Part shown: positions 10,847 to 23,679 of the stretch, in pieces | Position numbering within the stretch: position 1 is the stretch's first letter | How the letters are laid out: every line of letters starts with the position of its first letter | The notes under the pieces: generated by a model | The model's database searches: none | What the model saw: only the letters and a program-made list of their open reading frames with translations | Told to the model about the DNA's origin: nothing | Assembly (NCBI GenBank): GCA_019400425.1 | Contig: JAFREE010000003.1 | Coordinates: 124,001 to 188,000, forward strand | Direction: 5' to 3' | Source: Hymenochaete sp. R1 | Lineage: Eukaryota > Basidiomycota > Agaricomycetes > Hymenochaetales > Hymenochaetaceae | Length of the DNA: 64,000 bases | Position numbers and translations under genes: made by a program

Positions 10847-13394
10847 GGTGAGAAGAGCGGTAAGAGTTTATAAGCTAGGTTTCAGTCGCCAGTCGCGTCT
10901 CGTCTCTTTCCCGAAACAAGAAAATAAAAATAAAATAAAATAGATATTACAAATTACAAATTGCAAATTAAACTGACTCGTGTCGATCACTTTCTCTACT
11001 TTGTAATCCCTAGTATGTCAGCAATCGCGTCTCAGTCCGCCATGTCGGACCTCTTCCGTTCACCAAATACTGCGCCTTCCACACTCGTAAAACTCTTCTC
11101 TTTTCTTTCTTCTTTCCTCTAAAGTCGATAGAGTACTTAGTAGAGTGTTCTGTACTTGTCCGCACTTAACGTGCTCGCAAACGGCAAGAAAGAGAGGGAA
11201 AAATATACTAAAACTTGTTTCAACGCCGCGCCGCTCGTTTACCCCGACACGCGTCCCCTCGCTTCGCTCAGTCATCTTCTCTTGCATGTCATCATCCTCT
11301 CGGCCGTTCGTTCCGGTCCCTCTTGTCTTACGCACTCTCCCGAATCGCCTCCGTCTCTCACAAAATGGAAGTGCCGCACTTCGTAAGCTTGTTCCGTTAG
11401 ACTACGAAACTCCCTCTCCCTCCAATCCATTTCATTTCCCTTCCGATCGCCTGTCTCCCCCAAGCAAGTTTGGAAGAAGCTCATTCTTCCAAGTCTTCTT
11501 CGTATTTACCTCGGAGACGATCGCATCGCTTTTCTGAAAACCTGTGCATTTTCGCTTCTTTCAAGCTAGGCTAACGACCACAGGCTCACAGCAACCAAGC
11601 CTGGTGGTCGCGTGGATTGATTTACATCGCTCACTGAAGTCGATACGAGGACCGCAGCTCGCGGACGTTGACACGGTCCAATCCAGACTCAGATCAGACC
11701 GAAACTTTCGCTTGCTAGCTCACGCGGGTCCGCGCGAGATGGAGGAGTCATTTCGTCTCCTCATTGTCACTACAGCGTGGGTAAAGCGCTCCCAACCTAT
11801 TTTGATAGACGCAGTCTACTGTGGTGGGATACGAGGAGAAAGGTCGATGCAGTCAGTCGGAGATCTGCGTGCTTCCCGAGCCTTGATACTGGATAAAAAT
11901 ATCAAAAGAATAGCTACATTTCACGCTGGGAATCTTTTCGATCACACTACGATGTCAGGGTAAAAGGGTGAGAATCTCCAACGAATCGTCTTCACCTACA
12001 CCCTTTCAGCTTTATTCGACAATGGGTGCGGGATGTGCAATGGACATGTCACAGGAGCTTTGCCTGCTGACCTCGAGCTCTTGGAAACAGTCAGACATCC
12101 TCTTTTAGCCAGCTCTGATGAAGGCGCCCAGGGCACACACTTAATCTCTGACAAGTCACTTCACGATAGCAGACTTGGGCGAAGGCGCGAAGCCAGGGTC
12201 CCGATGTTACTTTCACGACATCGATTCTGTCAAATAACGTGGCTTTTCTTGTTCATAATACTATAGAACCCTTAATGCTGCTCCTGCAGTCGTTTACCGT
12301 TATTAATGACATGGTGACGTCTCAGCGACTTCGTGAGATGAAAAGCATTAATATTTTGACTCTAAAAGACAAGTTGAAATTCGGTCCATGTGTGGGTCCA
12401 TGTATGCCTCTTCCGTGCTTCTCGGACCGCAGGCAACCAATGCCGATTGGGCGCCTAGCGCGGTTCTCGGCGGCGATCTCTCCAGAAAAGCTCTATCACA
12501 TCCGACCTCTCTTCTGCCTCACCTCCAGGTCACGACCACGACCCCGCGACCGCCACGACTCGGGCTTCGCGCTCTTTTCCAAGTACCTGTGAATCTCCGA
12601 ATTCAGTTTTACGATCGATTGTTGTGTTTTGATCTCGCATCTCGTGTGCCATTTTCGTCAATCAGTTTCATAAAGTCAGCGAAAATAGTAGCAAGGTGAG
12701 TTTCCGGTTGTAACCTGCACGGTTGAGGCACACCTTGGACCGGTCCTTACACGTCCCAATCCACACAGGCTAGACCCTCGAATTGCATTTAATACTCTGT
12801 ATGGGCCCGCGTATTGGATTTTACTTCGACTCCGGCCTGATCTGGATTCTCCGGTTCGAAGATTCTAACTATATTACTGTCGACTTGAATCACTACGCCA
12901 TTGAACCTTGAAGTGTGCGTGCCTCGAGGTAGACAGGCCGCATACACGTCTATGCAATTCGGTGGCTGATAGACGGGGGAATGAAATTCGCAATGACCTG
13001 GTTTACTTCTTTTTCACGCTCCGAAGTCACATCGCCATGCTTGACTCTTGAGGCTTGGTTGCTACTCAAGCACGTTCATGCTGGGTATATAGCCGTTGCT
13101 CCCCCTTCAACTTGGTAGAGCCAAATCCTCTACTCTCCGGTGCGAGCTACGACTCAGGTCTCTACTTCTTGGCCTCTATTTCGAATGTGCGCAACCTTCA
13201 TCTGTGCTTTGTGGCAATGACTTACTGATAAATTGTCTACAGACGTCTATTTTATGATTTTACCATAAAACTAATCTAGGCCAAAACACCGTTCAAGGTG
13301 GAGAAGATCGCTTTTTTCGCAAGCGACTCTCGCCAAGAACATCTTCTCATGGACTATTGCTTTTTTTCTTTCTCAGATTTGAAATCATTCGCCG
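10847..13394. other. Long intergenic region between divergent genes
   Basis: About 2.5 kb between the divergent Tvp38-like gene and the Ser/Pro-rich gene. The left part is A/T- then pyrimidine-rich. Open frames at 11145-11537, 11544-11963 and 12388-12699 have no recognisable domain and look like chance. GTGAGT at about 12696 and a polypyrimidine stretch ending TTTCTCAG at about 13378 could bound a 5' UTR intron of the downstream gene. No tRNA or repeat seen. Confidence 0.4.
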
Positions 13395-16300
13395 ATGCTC
13401 GATTCCTCGGCTGTCTCTCAGTACATGCCTCGACCCAACAAACATGAATTCGACTTAAGGCAATACACAACAGCTAAGATGGCCCAACGCGAACGAGGAG
13501 AAGAGAGGAGGCAACTGAGCCCTGAACCCCACCTCGAGATCATGCGACCCGTCTCTCCGTTCAAGAACAACAAGAGGCAGAACGAGCAACAACCTCAGGT
13601 CACGCACCCACCTTCTGCGCACCGTCCCCTTCAAAACCATTACCATCGTGCTGCACCATCCACCTCATCGCATTCTCAGCCGTCTCATAGTCACAACAGG
13701 AAACCAGCGTATGCCCAGGAGGCCGCTGCCCCGCCTGAAGCGCAACCAGGAGGGCAGCACGCTCGGTTCAAGCCGGCTGTTGCGCAATCGCATAAAGGAA
13801 GAGTCGCGCGCGATGTTCGTCGTGCAACCACGGATAACAACAACAGCAACAACAATTCCGATCGTGACATTTCTCCCGCACTGCAATTAATGTCATACAA
13901 GTCAAGTACGACTCCCGCCTCGTCCGAGACAGGACATTCGAGGAACCAGACCCCGTCGGAGGCACATGAGCAGGGGTATACTAGCGCGTCAGACGCGGGG
14001 AGGAGGAAGAACCCGAGTTGGAGGAAACCTGCGCCTAAGTACATCCCGACTCCGCCTTCTACACCACCGACAGCAACGAATGGGCATCTAAGTACCGTCG
14101 CAGAGGTTCTCATTCCTCCGGTACCCTCTGCTCCGGCGAATTCGAATTCTTACTACAGACAAACACCGGATGTATCGCGCCCTTCTCATGGCCATGGGCC
14201 ACCGCCTCGGCCTGTGCGAGCAGTATCAGTCGAGACGAGACAAGCATCGAACTCGTCGTCTCAGGGTCATGTAGGGGCCAAACCCCCGCCAACGCACGCG
14301 AAGCTTTCGAGAGCGACAAGGTCGGGTGGCCAGGGCTCGCGACGAACTCAGAGGGAACAATCGTCTACGGCCAATACTCATCAGACACAAGTGGCTTCAA
14401 ATGAAGCGACTACGGTGCAGCCACAAGTACATACTCAAGTTCAAGTTCAGGCTCAAGCTCAATCAATGGGTTCGAAGGAGGCTTCTATACCTGCGCGCCC
14501 GGCCCCCCGCAAAGCTGGCTCAGCTCCTTCTGCCATCTCACAATCCCTGGCGCAGCTGTGTCCTCCCCCCAGGAGCCACGATGAAGGTCGACCGCGCTCA
14601 CCCGCTCCTCCTTCTCAACCGACACAGCCGCTCACACAAGCACCAGCACCAGTCGAGCCCCTTTCAAGGGGTTTCGTACAGCCCCGTCCGAGCTCGCCAG
14701 CTCCTGCTCCTCCACCAACGGCATATCCCCGCGCTGGTGAGGGCCAAGTTAGACAGCAGGAAGCGCAGAAACCGCCAGTTGTCTATCCTGAACCGCGACG
14801 TGTACCTTCGCTAGCTCAACTTGTTGCGATAGCTCATCCCTCACGTAGCCCTTCACCAGCACCGAGGCCGGTACCTAAAACCGAAGAGGTAACATCTTCA
14901 ACAACTCATATTCAGGTGATGCCTTTATTTTGTGCAGAGGTGGGAGGAAATCTGACTTTACTTCTTTAATATCTTGAAGGCTGTTTCGACACCCGAGGTG
15001 AGAGAAGAAGGCTCTCGTCATCGGGCAAACCATGTACCTGCCTCAAGTGTGCCGCTAATTTCTGTAACGAAAGATCCACATGAGGTGAGCCCATCGTTAT
15101 TCTGGTACTCTTGTTTCTTGCTTATAGAAGGAATCAGAGTCCATTACCTCCCCTCGAACAGGCCCTGTTCCCCTCGCAGGCCGATAGGTCACCAAGGCCT
15201 CCCCGTAGTCCTTCCCCTCGACCAGTCGCTCTTCGGGCTCCCTCCCCTCAACCTATCCCTTACCGTGCGCCGTCCCCTCGCACGAAACATCACCGTTCAA
15301 CATCACCACTTCCAAGCACTTTACGTGCACCCTCTCCCCAACCAAGTCATGCTCGCTCGCATTCGCCTTTCTCGAAGTCGCAACGTGCTCCCTCGCCACA
15401 GCCCAGCACGTTGCGAGCTCCGTCTCCTCAGTCTGGTCCCCTTCGTGCTCCGTCTCCTGCGCCTTCTCGATCACGCTCTCGATCCCCAGTCCCCGCTGTT
15501 ATCCCACAATATCCTCCACCTCCACCTCCGTTCCCATCTCCACCGCCTAATACTCCACTCGCCGAGCCTAAACCACGATTCTCAGCGTTCTTCCGGACAC
15601 AGATGGTCGCTAATTTGACAGAGAAGATGCAAGAGGACGTTGTGGAGGCGAAAGAAGCAAAGGAAGTCCCTGTTATGAAAACACCTCGAGGGGCGGTTTC
15701 GGCGGTTCCACCTGCTCAAAGACATTCTGGATTGGCAACTCCGCCAAATACACCTCCTGGAAGGACTCCCTCAAGGTCGGGTGGTAAGGACGTAGGCCTT
15801 GATCTGCCGTGTGTTGAAGCAGATGTTCCACCGATCCCGGGGTCGTACAGCCCTCAACCTGCTTTTTCTGCTGAGGCCGTGCGCTTGGAGGAGCAGAAGA
15901 GGAGTAACGCGACACCGGCTACTGCCATTCATCAATCAATGTCCGCAAAGAAGAAAGCATCGCCTCCACGTTCTACGACTCCTCACGATAACCAGACTTC
16001 AGATACGCCTCCTGTGAGTAGCTCTGATCTCGTGCGCTTCATGGTCTTTTCTTACACCGTATCTAGCTTCCACCGGACTGGAAAGAGACAATCACCCGTA
16101 TCACTAATTCACCGGAGCAGCTACCCAACGGGAACTTGCCTCATGTCGCCCATTCAATTGCGAGGCCGCCATCTGATCATAGCGGTCACGATTGGGATCT
16201 CGTCAGTGTTCCAACATTTGAGGCAGAACGTTCGGATCTCGAATTCGCAGTGAAGGTTCGCAGATCTCGCTTTTATTCTATCTCTATCTTATTCCTCCTG

Positions 16301-18117
16301 TTTTCTAAAGTGCCGCGTAACTCATTTTGACCGTTTGTTTAGGTCCTGGATGAGCCCAAGAGCGCTTTGAGGCAAGAGGAGGTTCCGGTGATGAATGCTC
16401 TTCACATTGCTGTGCCGGAAGAAGTTTCTCATCGGTCAAGATCTCCAAGGCCCCTTCCAATCCCTCCTCCTCACAAAGCCTCTGCGTTGCAACCAAATGA
16501 ACAGAGTAACACCGCCATCGACTCTTCACGCTTAATTGCTCCTATCTCACAAACCGACATACCCGCTCGCGCTCGCTCCCCTATCCCAAGGAAGAAGGTA
16601 CCTCAGTCTGTCGATGATACTGTCACAGAAGCTTCCGGTCGAGCAACACCCGAACGCGAGGTGAACCCAATCACAGATGTTCCCGTGATGAGCTCAAACT
16701 TCCCCGACATCATTCTTCAGGGCCCATTCATTCAAAGCGGCTCAAGTCTTAGGCGGTCCTCCAAGGTGACAAAGTCGAGGGCCAATCGAGATCACGACGA
16801 TGGACCTTCAGCAAGAGGGGAGGAAGTTCCGAGCAAGTCGTCGACTGAGTTCGTGGTCGAGAACAGGCGTGTGAATATTGCAAAGGCAGCGACTGAAATC
16901 CCACGAACCTCGACACCCCCTCCTCCAAAGTCAGTTCATCGAAAGGAGCGAAGAGCAACATTTGATGCCGGGCTACCATCTTCCGATGCACCTGTACCTC
17001 ATCACACCCAAATGGAAAACCCGACTACGTCACCCTCACTATCACCTCCGGCTCGACCGCGTTCGCCTACACCTACCCAGACAAATCCTTCGCTGCTCGC
17101 CAATGTTCAGAAACAAACCGCGCAAAGGGAGCATAAACGTCTTCCTGCCCCCGAAGTCCACCAATCGTTCCGACCACCTACTCCACCAAACGTTTCGCAC
17201 TATCGGAAGAAACGTTCCTATGATCTGCTGCCAGAGGAACCATTCGCTTCGTTCATGAAGCCTCCTGTACACGTTGTAAGTGCTCATTATTTTTTTTGAA
17301 GGGCTCGAAAACCGAAAGTTTAATTTTGTCAAAGATCTACCCGGATGCGTCGAGCCACGGCCAATCAATGTCGGGTGATTCGACCGTTGTAAATACCGTC
17401 AAGTCTGTAGAAACGGTGAAGACTTTCCTTCCTCCATATACTTACAACGTTGACTAACTTAAGTCTGAGAAGCTTCGGGAGGGGAACGAGACTCCAACTT
17501 ATGGTTCGCTTAGAAAAGGACCCCCGGCACGAGCACAGTCTCCAACTGCGTCGTCATCCCTCTCAGAAGAGAAAGACGAGGAACACGAATCAGCCAGCAC
17601 CGAGCCCCAACTTCCTCCCAAGTCTCACCTTAGAAGTAGAAGTCCTAGTGCACTGAACACCCCTGTCGAGCGACCCATAGACTTTGCCGTGCAGTACGCG
17701 ATGAGAGGCCCGGTTCGCTACCCAAGTGCTCCCATCGGACAAGCCAAGGCTCACACTTTGCAGCTCCCTCCCTCATTGACATTCGACGAGCAACGGCCTG
17801 CTGAACGGTTTGAGAGGATTCAGGATAGGGAACAACGCACGCGCGCTCGGCCAGATCGTGGTGAACGGTACCAGACGGGCGTATCAAGGGCGGTCCGCAG
17901 CCAGAGCGAGAAGATACCGGCTGGCGCTGCTCGGCCTTTGGAGAGGTCTCGAAGCACACCACTGCCCTCTTCTGAAACACGAGGGAAACGGAAGTTTTGG
18001 TATATGGTGGGATTTTGGGCGAAAGCTTTTGTGGCGAAAATCAAGAATTGGTCCTCTACTGCGAGTTCTCCTACCGTGTCACCGACACACAATAGGTATC
18101 GAGATGAGTATTATTGA
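13395..18117 (+). CDS. Very long Ser/Pro-rich disordered protein
   Basis: I do not recognise this gene. Exons run about 13395-14913, 14981-15083, 15128-16012, 16068-16254, 16343-17275, 17337-17421 and 17463-18117 and give roughly 1,450 residues. Almost all of it is low-complexity: Gln/Asn/Pro-rich at the start, then many repeats of the type RAPSPQP between about 15210 and 15490, then long Ser/Pro/Arg stretches resembling SH3-ligand or phosphorylation-rich regions. Only the last ~50 residues look ordered, with aromatic WYMVGFWAKAFVAKIKNW. No catalytic motif is visible. A scaffold or cytoskeletal/nuclear regulator would fit the composition, but this is inference. Splice joins in the middle are less certain than the two ends. 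Confidence 0.7.
15210..15490 (+). repeat. In-frame RAPSPQP-type tandem repeats
   Basis: Within the Ser/Pro-rich gene the heptad-like unit LRAPSPQP (variants YRAPSPR, QRAPSPQP, LRAPSPA) recurs about ten times over some 90 residues. The DNA shows repeated CGTGCTCCCTCGCC-like units with silent variation. Confidence 0.7.
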
Positions 18118-18472
18118 AGTGCCGGCACGATAGCTATGAATCTTTAACACTGCATTTTCTGCTGTATATACATTAGCCACTACTGCTCATAAGTCCTTTG
18201 TGTGTAAATTATTTCTTGTAACGATTACTTTGCTTGAATTTGACTTTGCGTTGAGATTGTGCGGTTGTTTCGGCGCGCGCCTTGCCGGTCGGGTTAGGTT
18301 TGATACTGACCGTCATTTCATTGGGCGTTCGTCTCCACAAAACAAACGTCCATCCTCCATTCGATGAGTCCCAACTAGATGCGCACCGCATTATCATCAT
18401 ATACCCTTCCAAGCTAGACTTTTCCTCTTCTTTCCGTCCCTTTGCAAGCCGGCAGCTTCACACACAAAGTGA
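18118..18472. other. Intergenic, promoter of EF-hand carrier gene
   Basis: No gene seen. It holds the 3' UTR of the Ser/Pro-rich gene and, right of about 18280, the pyrimidine-rich upstream region of the carrier gene. Confidence 0.5.
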
Positions 18473-21017
18473 ATGGGAGACCCTCAGCGAGAGGCCGGGC
18501 CCTCGCGGCAACACCTCTTCGACGCAGTCTGGTCCGGCGAACAGCAACAACGTCCATTCATCCCGCGTCTCAGATCTGACCCTTCACCATTTCACCCACT
18601 AGCGAGATCTCTCGAGGATTTCAGGCGGAGTGAAGGAGATGAGCGCGAGAGGCGCCTTCGGGAGGTCTGGAAGAAGATCCCGCACCCGCACCCTCATCCT
18701 CACCACAAACACGCGTCTTCCACTACCAACAACAACGATACGGCCTCGGGATCGAGTTCAAGTTCAGAATGGGGCTCTGAGCATGCGATGCTCGATGCTT
18801 CGGCACCGAGATGGGAGTCGGTGTCGGCGACTGCGAAATCGGGACTCACGCGCGAACATGCGGAGAACCTGACGAGGATGTATCATGACGAATTGCTCAA
18901 GGAGCTGGCGTTGGAGGATGGGCGAGACCCGGAGGCGCCTGTTACTTGGCACGACTTCAAGTCGTACGCGAACTACAAGGAGGCGGGTGAGTGGCGAATG
19001 CACCTTTTCAACTGCTGCTTAGAAACTGAAGCCATGTTATCGCGTGTCGTAGAGCTTTGGCATATCTTCCACGACGAGCTTGATTTAGATGGTAATGGAC
19101 ACCTCGAGGCGGACGAGCTGGCCACGGCATTAAGCAAAGCTGGTTAGTAATTTCTCATTTTCTAATGAAAAACACACGTACTTATTCTTTTGATCTCATT
19201 TCTATTATATTGTAGGCGTGAACTTGAACACGGGAACGTTATCGGAGTTCATGTCATTTCTCACCTCATCATCACATTCGCATGCGATTAGCTTCTCTGA
19301 GTTCAGAGATTTCCTTTTGTTGCTCCCACGTAGGGCGACAACGGAAGAGATATACCGGTACTATGAAGTGCGGAAATACATGGGCGATGATGGCCGGGGA
19401 GCTGTTGCCCGGGTTACAATGGAAGGTAATTGCTTTTTTCGACATACCGTAGGGGTGTATTTAAAAAAACTTTTCGTTCAGGCGACGTGAGTATCAGTGG
19501 GGAAGACCGCCCTCCAGTGCACCCAATCAAATCACATCCGGCTCAGCTGCAGAACTTAATACCCATAGACCACAGCTCTGTCGAAGACGATGAGGGCGAC
19601 TATGAGGACGATGACTTCGACGAAGACGAAGAACTCGATGAAAGCCATCCATATGCAACTTCTCTCAAGTTCCTCGCAGCAGGCGGGATAGCTGGGGCTG
19701 GTAAGCTTTCGACGGCCATTGTCACATACACTATGACCGACATCATACCCAGTTTCGCGAACAACTACGGCCCCGTTTGACCGTTTGAAGGTGTTTTTAA
19801 TCACCAGAGCTCCGGAAATTGCCAATGTTTCCGTCGGGAATGCGGCAGAGGCGTCTCGAATTGCTTCTAAGGGTCTTCGAGCCATCGGAGGGGCTATTGT
19901 CCAGATCTACGCAGAGGGAGGCATACGTGCGTTTTGGGTTGGGAACGGACTCAATGTGGCCAAGATATTCCCTGAATCTGCAATCAAATTCTTCTCATAT
20001 GAGACCTCTGTGAGCAACGTCCCCTGTGGAATGTCAACATGAAGTCGGAATGGATGATAATAAGGGGTGTAGAAACGCTTTTTCGCGCAATACGTCGACC
20101 ATGTCGAAGATTCTCGTGACATCAGCGGAACAAGCAGGTTCATTTCCGGTGGCATAGGAGGAATTAATAGCCAGCTTTGTTAGTGCTTGTAACGGCTCAA
20201 TACATGCCAATTGCTAATTTTTGGTCTTTTCAGCAATTTACCCGATCGAGACGTTGAAGGTAGGAAGACGCATGTAGACCTTGATGCACCAGTAACTGAA
20301 CGATTCATTTATTTTACAGACTCAAATGATGAGCACTACAGCTGAAAATAAGCGGGACATCGTCTCTGCTGCAAGACGGCTGTGGGCACTGGGTGGTATT
20401 AGGGCATATTACAGGGGATTGACTGTAAGTAAGGGCTTGCTTAATTGAATGAAAACGTTGTCTCATAATTCGATCTAGGTCGGGCTCGTTGGAGTCTTTC
20501 CGTGAGCAATTCACCATAAATAGTTATGCATATGCTGACTCTATTCAGATATGCAGCCATAGATATGAGTACTTTTGAGGCATTGAAACTCGCTTATGTC
20601 CGTTCGACCGGAAAAGAGGACCCAGGCGTACTACCGTTATTGTTATTTGGGAGCATTTCGGGTAGCGTGGGGGCCACAAGTGTCTATCCTTTAAATCTTG
20701 TCAGGACACGACTACAGGCATCGGGATCTTCAGCACATCCTAGAAGATATAAGAATATTTTTGAAGTTGCCTCTGTGACGTTCGTGAATGAAGGATGGCG
20801 AGGCTTCTATCGTGGATTGCTTCCTACTCTAGCTAAAGTAAGTCGCTGATGGCTGTTCGCCTGTAAGACAGTTTCTGATGGGCTGTGAAAGGTTATTCCC
20901 TCCGTCAGTATATCATACGTCGTGTACGAACATAGTAAGAAGAAGTGCGTTATCCTTTTGTGGGTTTACCTTGAAGCTGGTGCTGACTCTTCTGTGATGT
21001 TAAGATTGGGTGTATAA
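18473..21017 (+). CDS. Mitochondrial carrier with EF-hand N-terminal half (SCaMC/Sal1-like)
   Basis: Calcium-regulated inner-membrane carrier of the ATP-Mg/phosphate (SCaMC, yeast Sal1) type. About ten exons. The N-terminal half carries His/Ser-rich linker sequence and an EF-hand loop, DLDGNGHLEADEL, plus SFSEFRDFLLLLP. The C-terminal half has three mitochondrial-carrier repeats: FLAAGGIAGA with APFDRLKV, then YPIETLKTQMM with GIRAYYRGLT, and VYPLNLVRTRLQ with WRGFYRGLLPTLAKVIPS. The last intron leaves the end KKKLGV and stop TAA at 21015-21017. An acidic stretch (DDEGDYEDDDFDEDEE) sits between the EF-hand and carrier halves. The start ATG follows a long pyrimidine-rich leader; family assignment is firm, precise substrate is inference. 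Confidence 0.9.
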
Positions 21018-21297
21018 TATTGAGTCTGAATGAAAGAGCATCGCGCAGTTACGACGTCTTGAAGCCGCATACATCTTACTAGACTTATTCGTTGATTCTC
21101 CGTCTTTACATTTTGCTCTGGACATGCGTTGTGTATCATACTACTTACCCTCAATTCTAATCAGGAATTAACAAATCATCAAACTCACTAATCTGATATG
21201 CCCGTATAGGTCTGCGTGGAGTTCTGTGTGTCCCTCTCCCCGCGCCCTCTCAAGCCGTCGTGGTCAGTCGGAATATGAACGGACAACTAGCCAAGAC

Positions 21298-23387
21298 TCA
21301 TAATAGATATCGGAACCCCTTTCGCGATTCTCGTTTCTCTTGTTCGTCTCTCTCCAACTCCTTGTTGAGTGCTTTCAAATGCTGTCGGAACATCCAGCAC
21401 ATGACTATAGTGAGCCCCTGTAGCGCAACGCAAATTCCGAAGGAGTTTCTGTAGGATGGACCCCACTTTGTCGGCCAAACGTACCTGTAGAATGGTGAGT
21501 TTACTATTTGAATCAACCGCACACTCTATGCAACTTACGACCCCGCTACGTTTCCCAGTTGTGAGATGCAATTGATAAAAGCCAGCGCGATTGCTCTTTT
21601 AGCCGGAGGACGCGGTATACTGTTCGAAATCCAAGCAAACATGACGATGTATCCGCAATACGACGTTGCGCTGAGAACACTGGGTGCTTGGTTAGACTCA
21701 TCTTTCAGTTTGTATTTTGGAACTTTCTAACGACTTACAGAGAAACATAACGAGCCGCCAAGTTCATGGTCGAGATTGCAATAATGAAACCAATAAGGCC
21801 AACAATGAGGGGTCCAATTATGTGGTAAAATCGTTCTCCTTGCTTGTCTGAGTGCCTCGAGTTGAAGAAGGCTGCGATGGCCGTCACAATCCATGGCGGT
21901 GCAGCAAGGATGAGAGTTATCTAAGCGTAAGGTCAGCTTGATCCTTTATCAGCCTTGGCTAATTTACGGTAGTGTTAAATCCAAGGGTAGCAGTCAACGT
22001 CGGGAAGAAAGCATTGAATGACAAAGCTGTAACTTCAGCCGTGAATGCGATACTCAACCACCAGACCTTCCCATCGCCCAGAGCCAGCCAAAGGCCGTGA
22101 CCATGTCGTGTTACCTTATTCAGTTTCTGCCTCGCCTTTTCAACTAATATCGCGTTTTTTTCTGTAACGATAGGCACATTGTCTGTTTCAATCTCGTCGT
22201 TGATACCAATCCCGCCGTCCTGTGCCATACGAAGCACTGCAAGTTTTCGTTCAAGAGGGGTCAGCCAACGTGTGGTAGTTGGGAAATCTGGGAGGATGAA
22301 AATGGACATGAAAGCAACTGCGATAGTCAGTGAACCTTCAATGAAGAATAGCCATCTGCATCCATTACAAGATTAATTCAGAGACCTAGCGTCAATATTC
22401 GTAGACAAGCATACCACTTACCTCCAGGCTGCCCTTCCAAGTTTTCCATCCATGCCATTCAATACGCCGGAAGCCAACAATGACCCAAATGCATTACTGA
22501 TAATGTTTCCGCAATATAGCAATGCAATTCGAAGCCCAAGCTCTTCCCTTGTGTACCATTTCGATAATAGAAACAAGGAGCCAGGAAAAAACGCAGCCTC
22601 GACAAATCCCAGGAAGAATCGAGTCAGGAGCGCTCCAACAAAGCTAAAAGAAAAGTAAGCTCTTCAGTCATAATGAAGCGATTAAAGTTTACTTCTGAGT
22701 GACACCTATTGTGAGCGTTATTAGTATTGTTTCAATGGTATCAATTTGAAGCCACTCACCGGTAAGAACAGATATCATACCCCAGACCATCATGCAGACT
22801 GGCAAGTAAATTGAAGGGCGGCCAATGTGATTAAGGAACATGTTCCTATTGGAGACTTTTATTCAATACACCATATCTGGCATGCATAACTGACTTACGA
22901 TGGGATTTGCATCAGGATGTATCCAACGTATAGGATTGACAAGAGTGTGTTGAATTCTTGACCCTATCATTTACGATGGTTACATATGGCTCGTAAAAGT
23001 ATGAAGCACCTCGAACCTTTAGGTGTAAGTCTGACTCAAAACCACGAAGTCGGGCAGCGCTGTGAAACGCAAGATTCAGGATCATTAACACACTCGAAAC
23101 GCACTGAGAAGGCTCACGCAGCATTATTTCTATCGACCTGAACATCTTGTCAGCACTTGCTCCTGATTCCAAGCGGTTTAACGTACGTAATTTAAGATGT
23201 AAATGATCATAAGGATAGATAATCTACAGTCGAGCTTCCACAAAAGCTTTCGCTCCAGCCTCTTTCTCTCTTCGTTTCCTCCGAACTCCGAATCAGGGTC
23301 TCCGTCACTGACTGCTACTACTTCTGCAGCATCTTTTCCTTCAAGAGAACGACGAGGTGTTGAAAGTTTTTCTGTCGTGACTGTCAT
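21298..23387 (-). CDS. MFS transporter, Dal5/allantoate-permease type (copy A)
   Basis: Twelve-helix major facilitator of the fungal anion:cation symporter (Dal5, Tna1) group, usually moving organic anions such as allantoate or nicotinate at the plasma membrane. Minus strand, about ten small exons. The N-terminus starts MTVTTEKLSTPRRS and leads into ERKLLWKLDCRLSILM, the typical first helix. Later exons give NMFLNHIGRPSIYLPVCM, GFVEAAFFPGSLFLLSKWY, WLFFIEGSLTI, FNAFFPTLTATLGF and a C-terminal coiled tail ending RKGFRYLL. A tandem paralogue follows at 23680-25728 with the same intron layout. Substrate cannot be told from sequence. Confidence 0.9.
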
Positions 23388-23679
23388 GGCGCGATGGGGA
23401 CTCGGAGGGACCCGGGGCTCCGATGGGTCCTTTATGTATGAATCTAATTTTTACATAGGTCGTGTTGCATGACTGATACGGTACAATGATTCCCATGCTT
23501 GGAATTCAATCGACTGCATGCTGTGGTAGCCCGAAATACATTGACTCGACATGTGATGCATGAACGCCACTAGAGCGTACCGCTAGTATTCAAATACCAA
23601 ACCGGAGATACTCCAGTACTAAGATCTCAGAGATAGCATGACCATTTATACCGTCAACCCGAAACGAAATGTGTAGGCT

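Noticed and set aside
11145..12699. Plus-strand frames of 103-139 residues in the long intergenic region
   Set aside because: Composition is irregular, no domain or splice continuity to each other or to the downstream gene.
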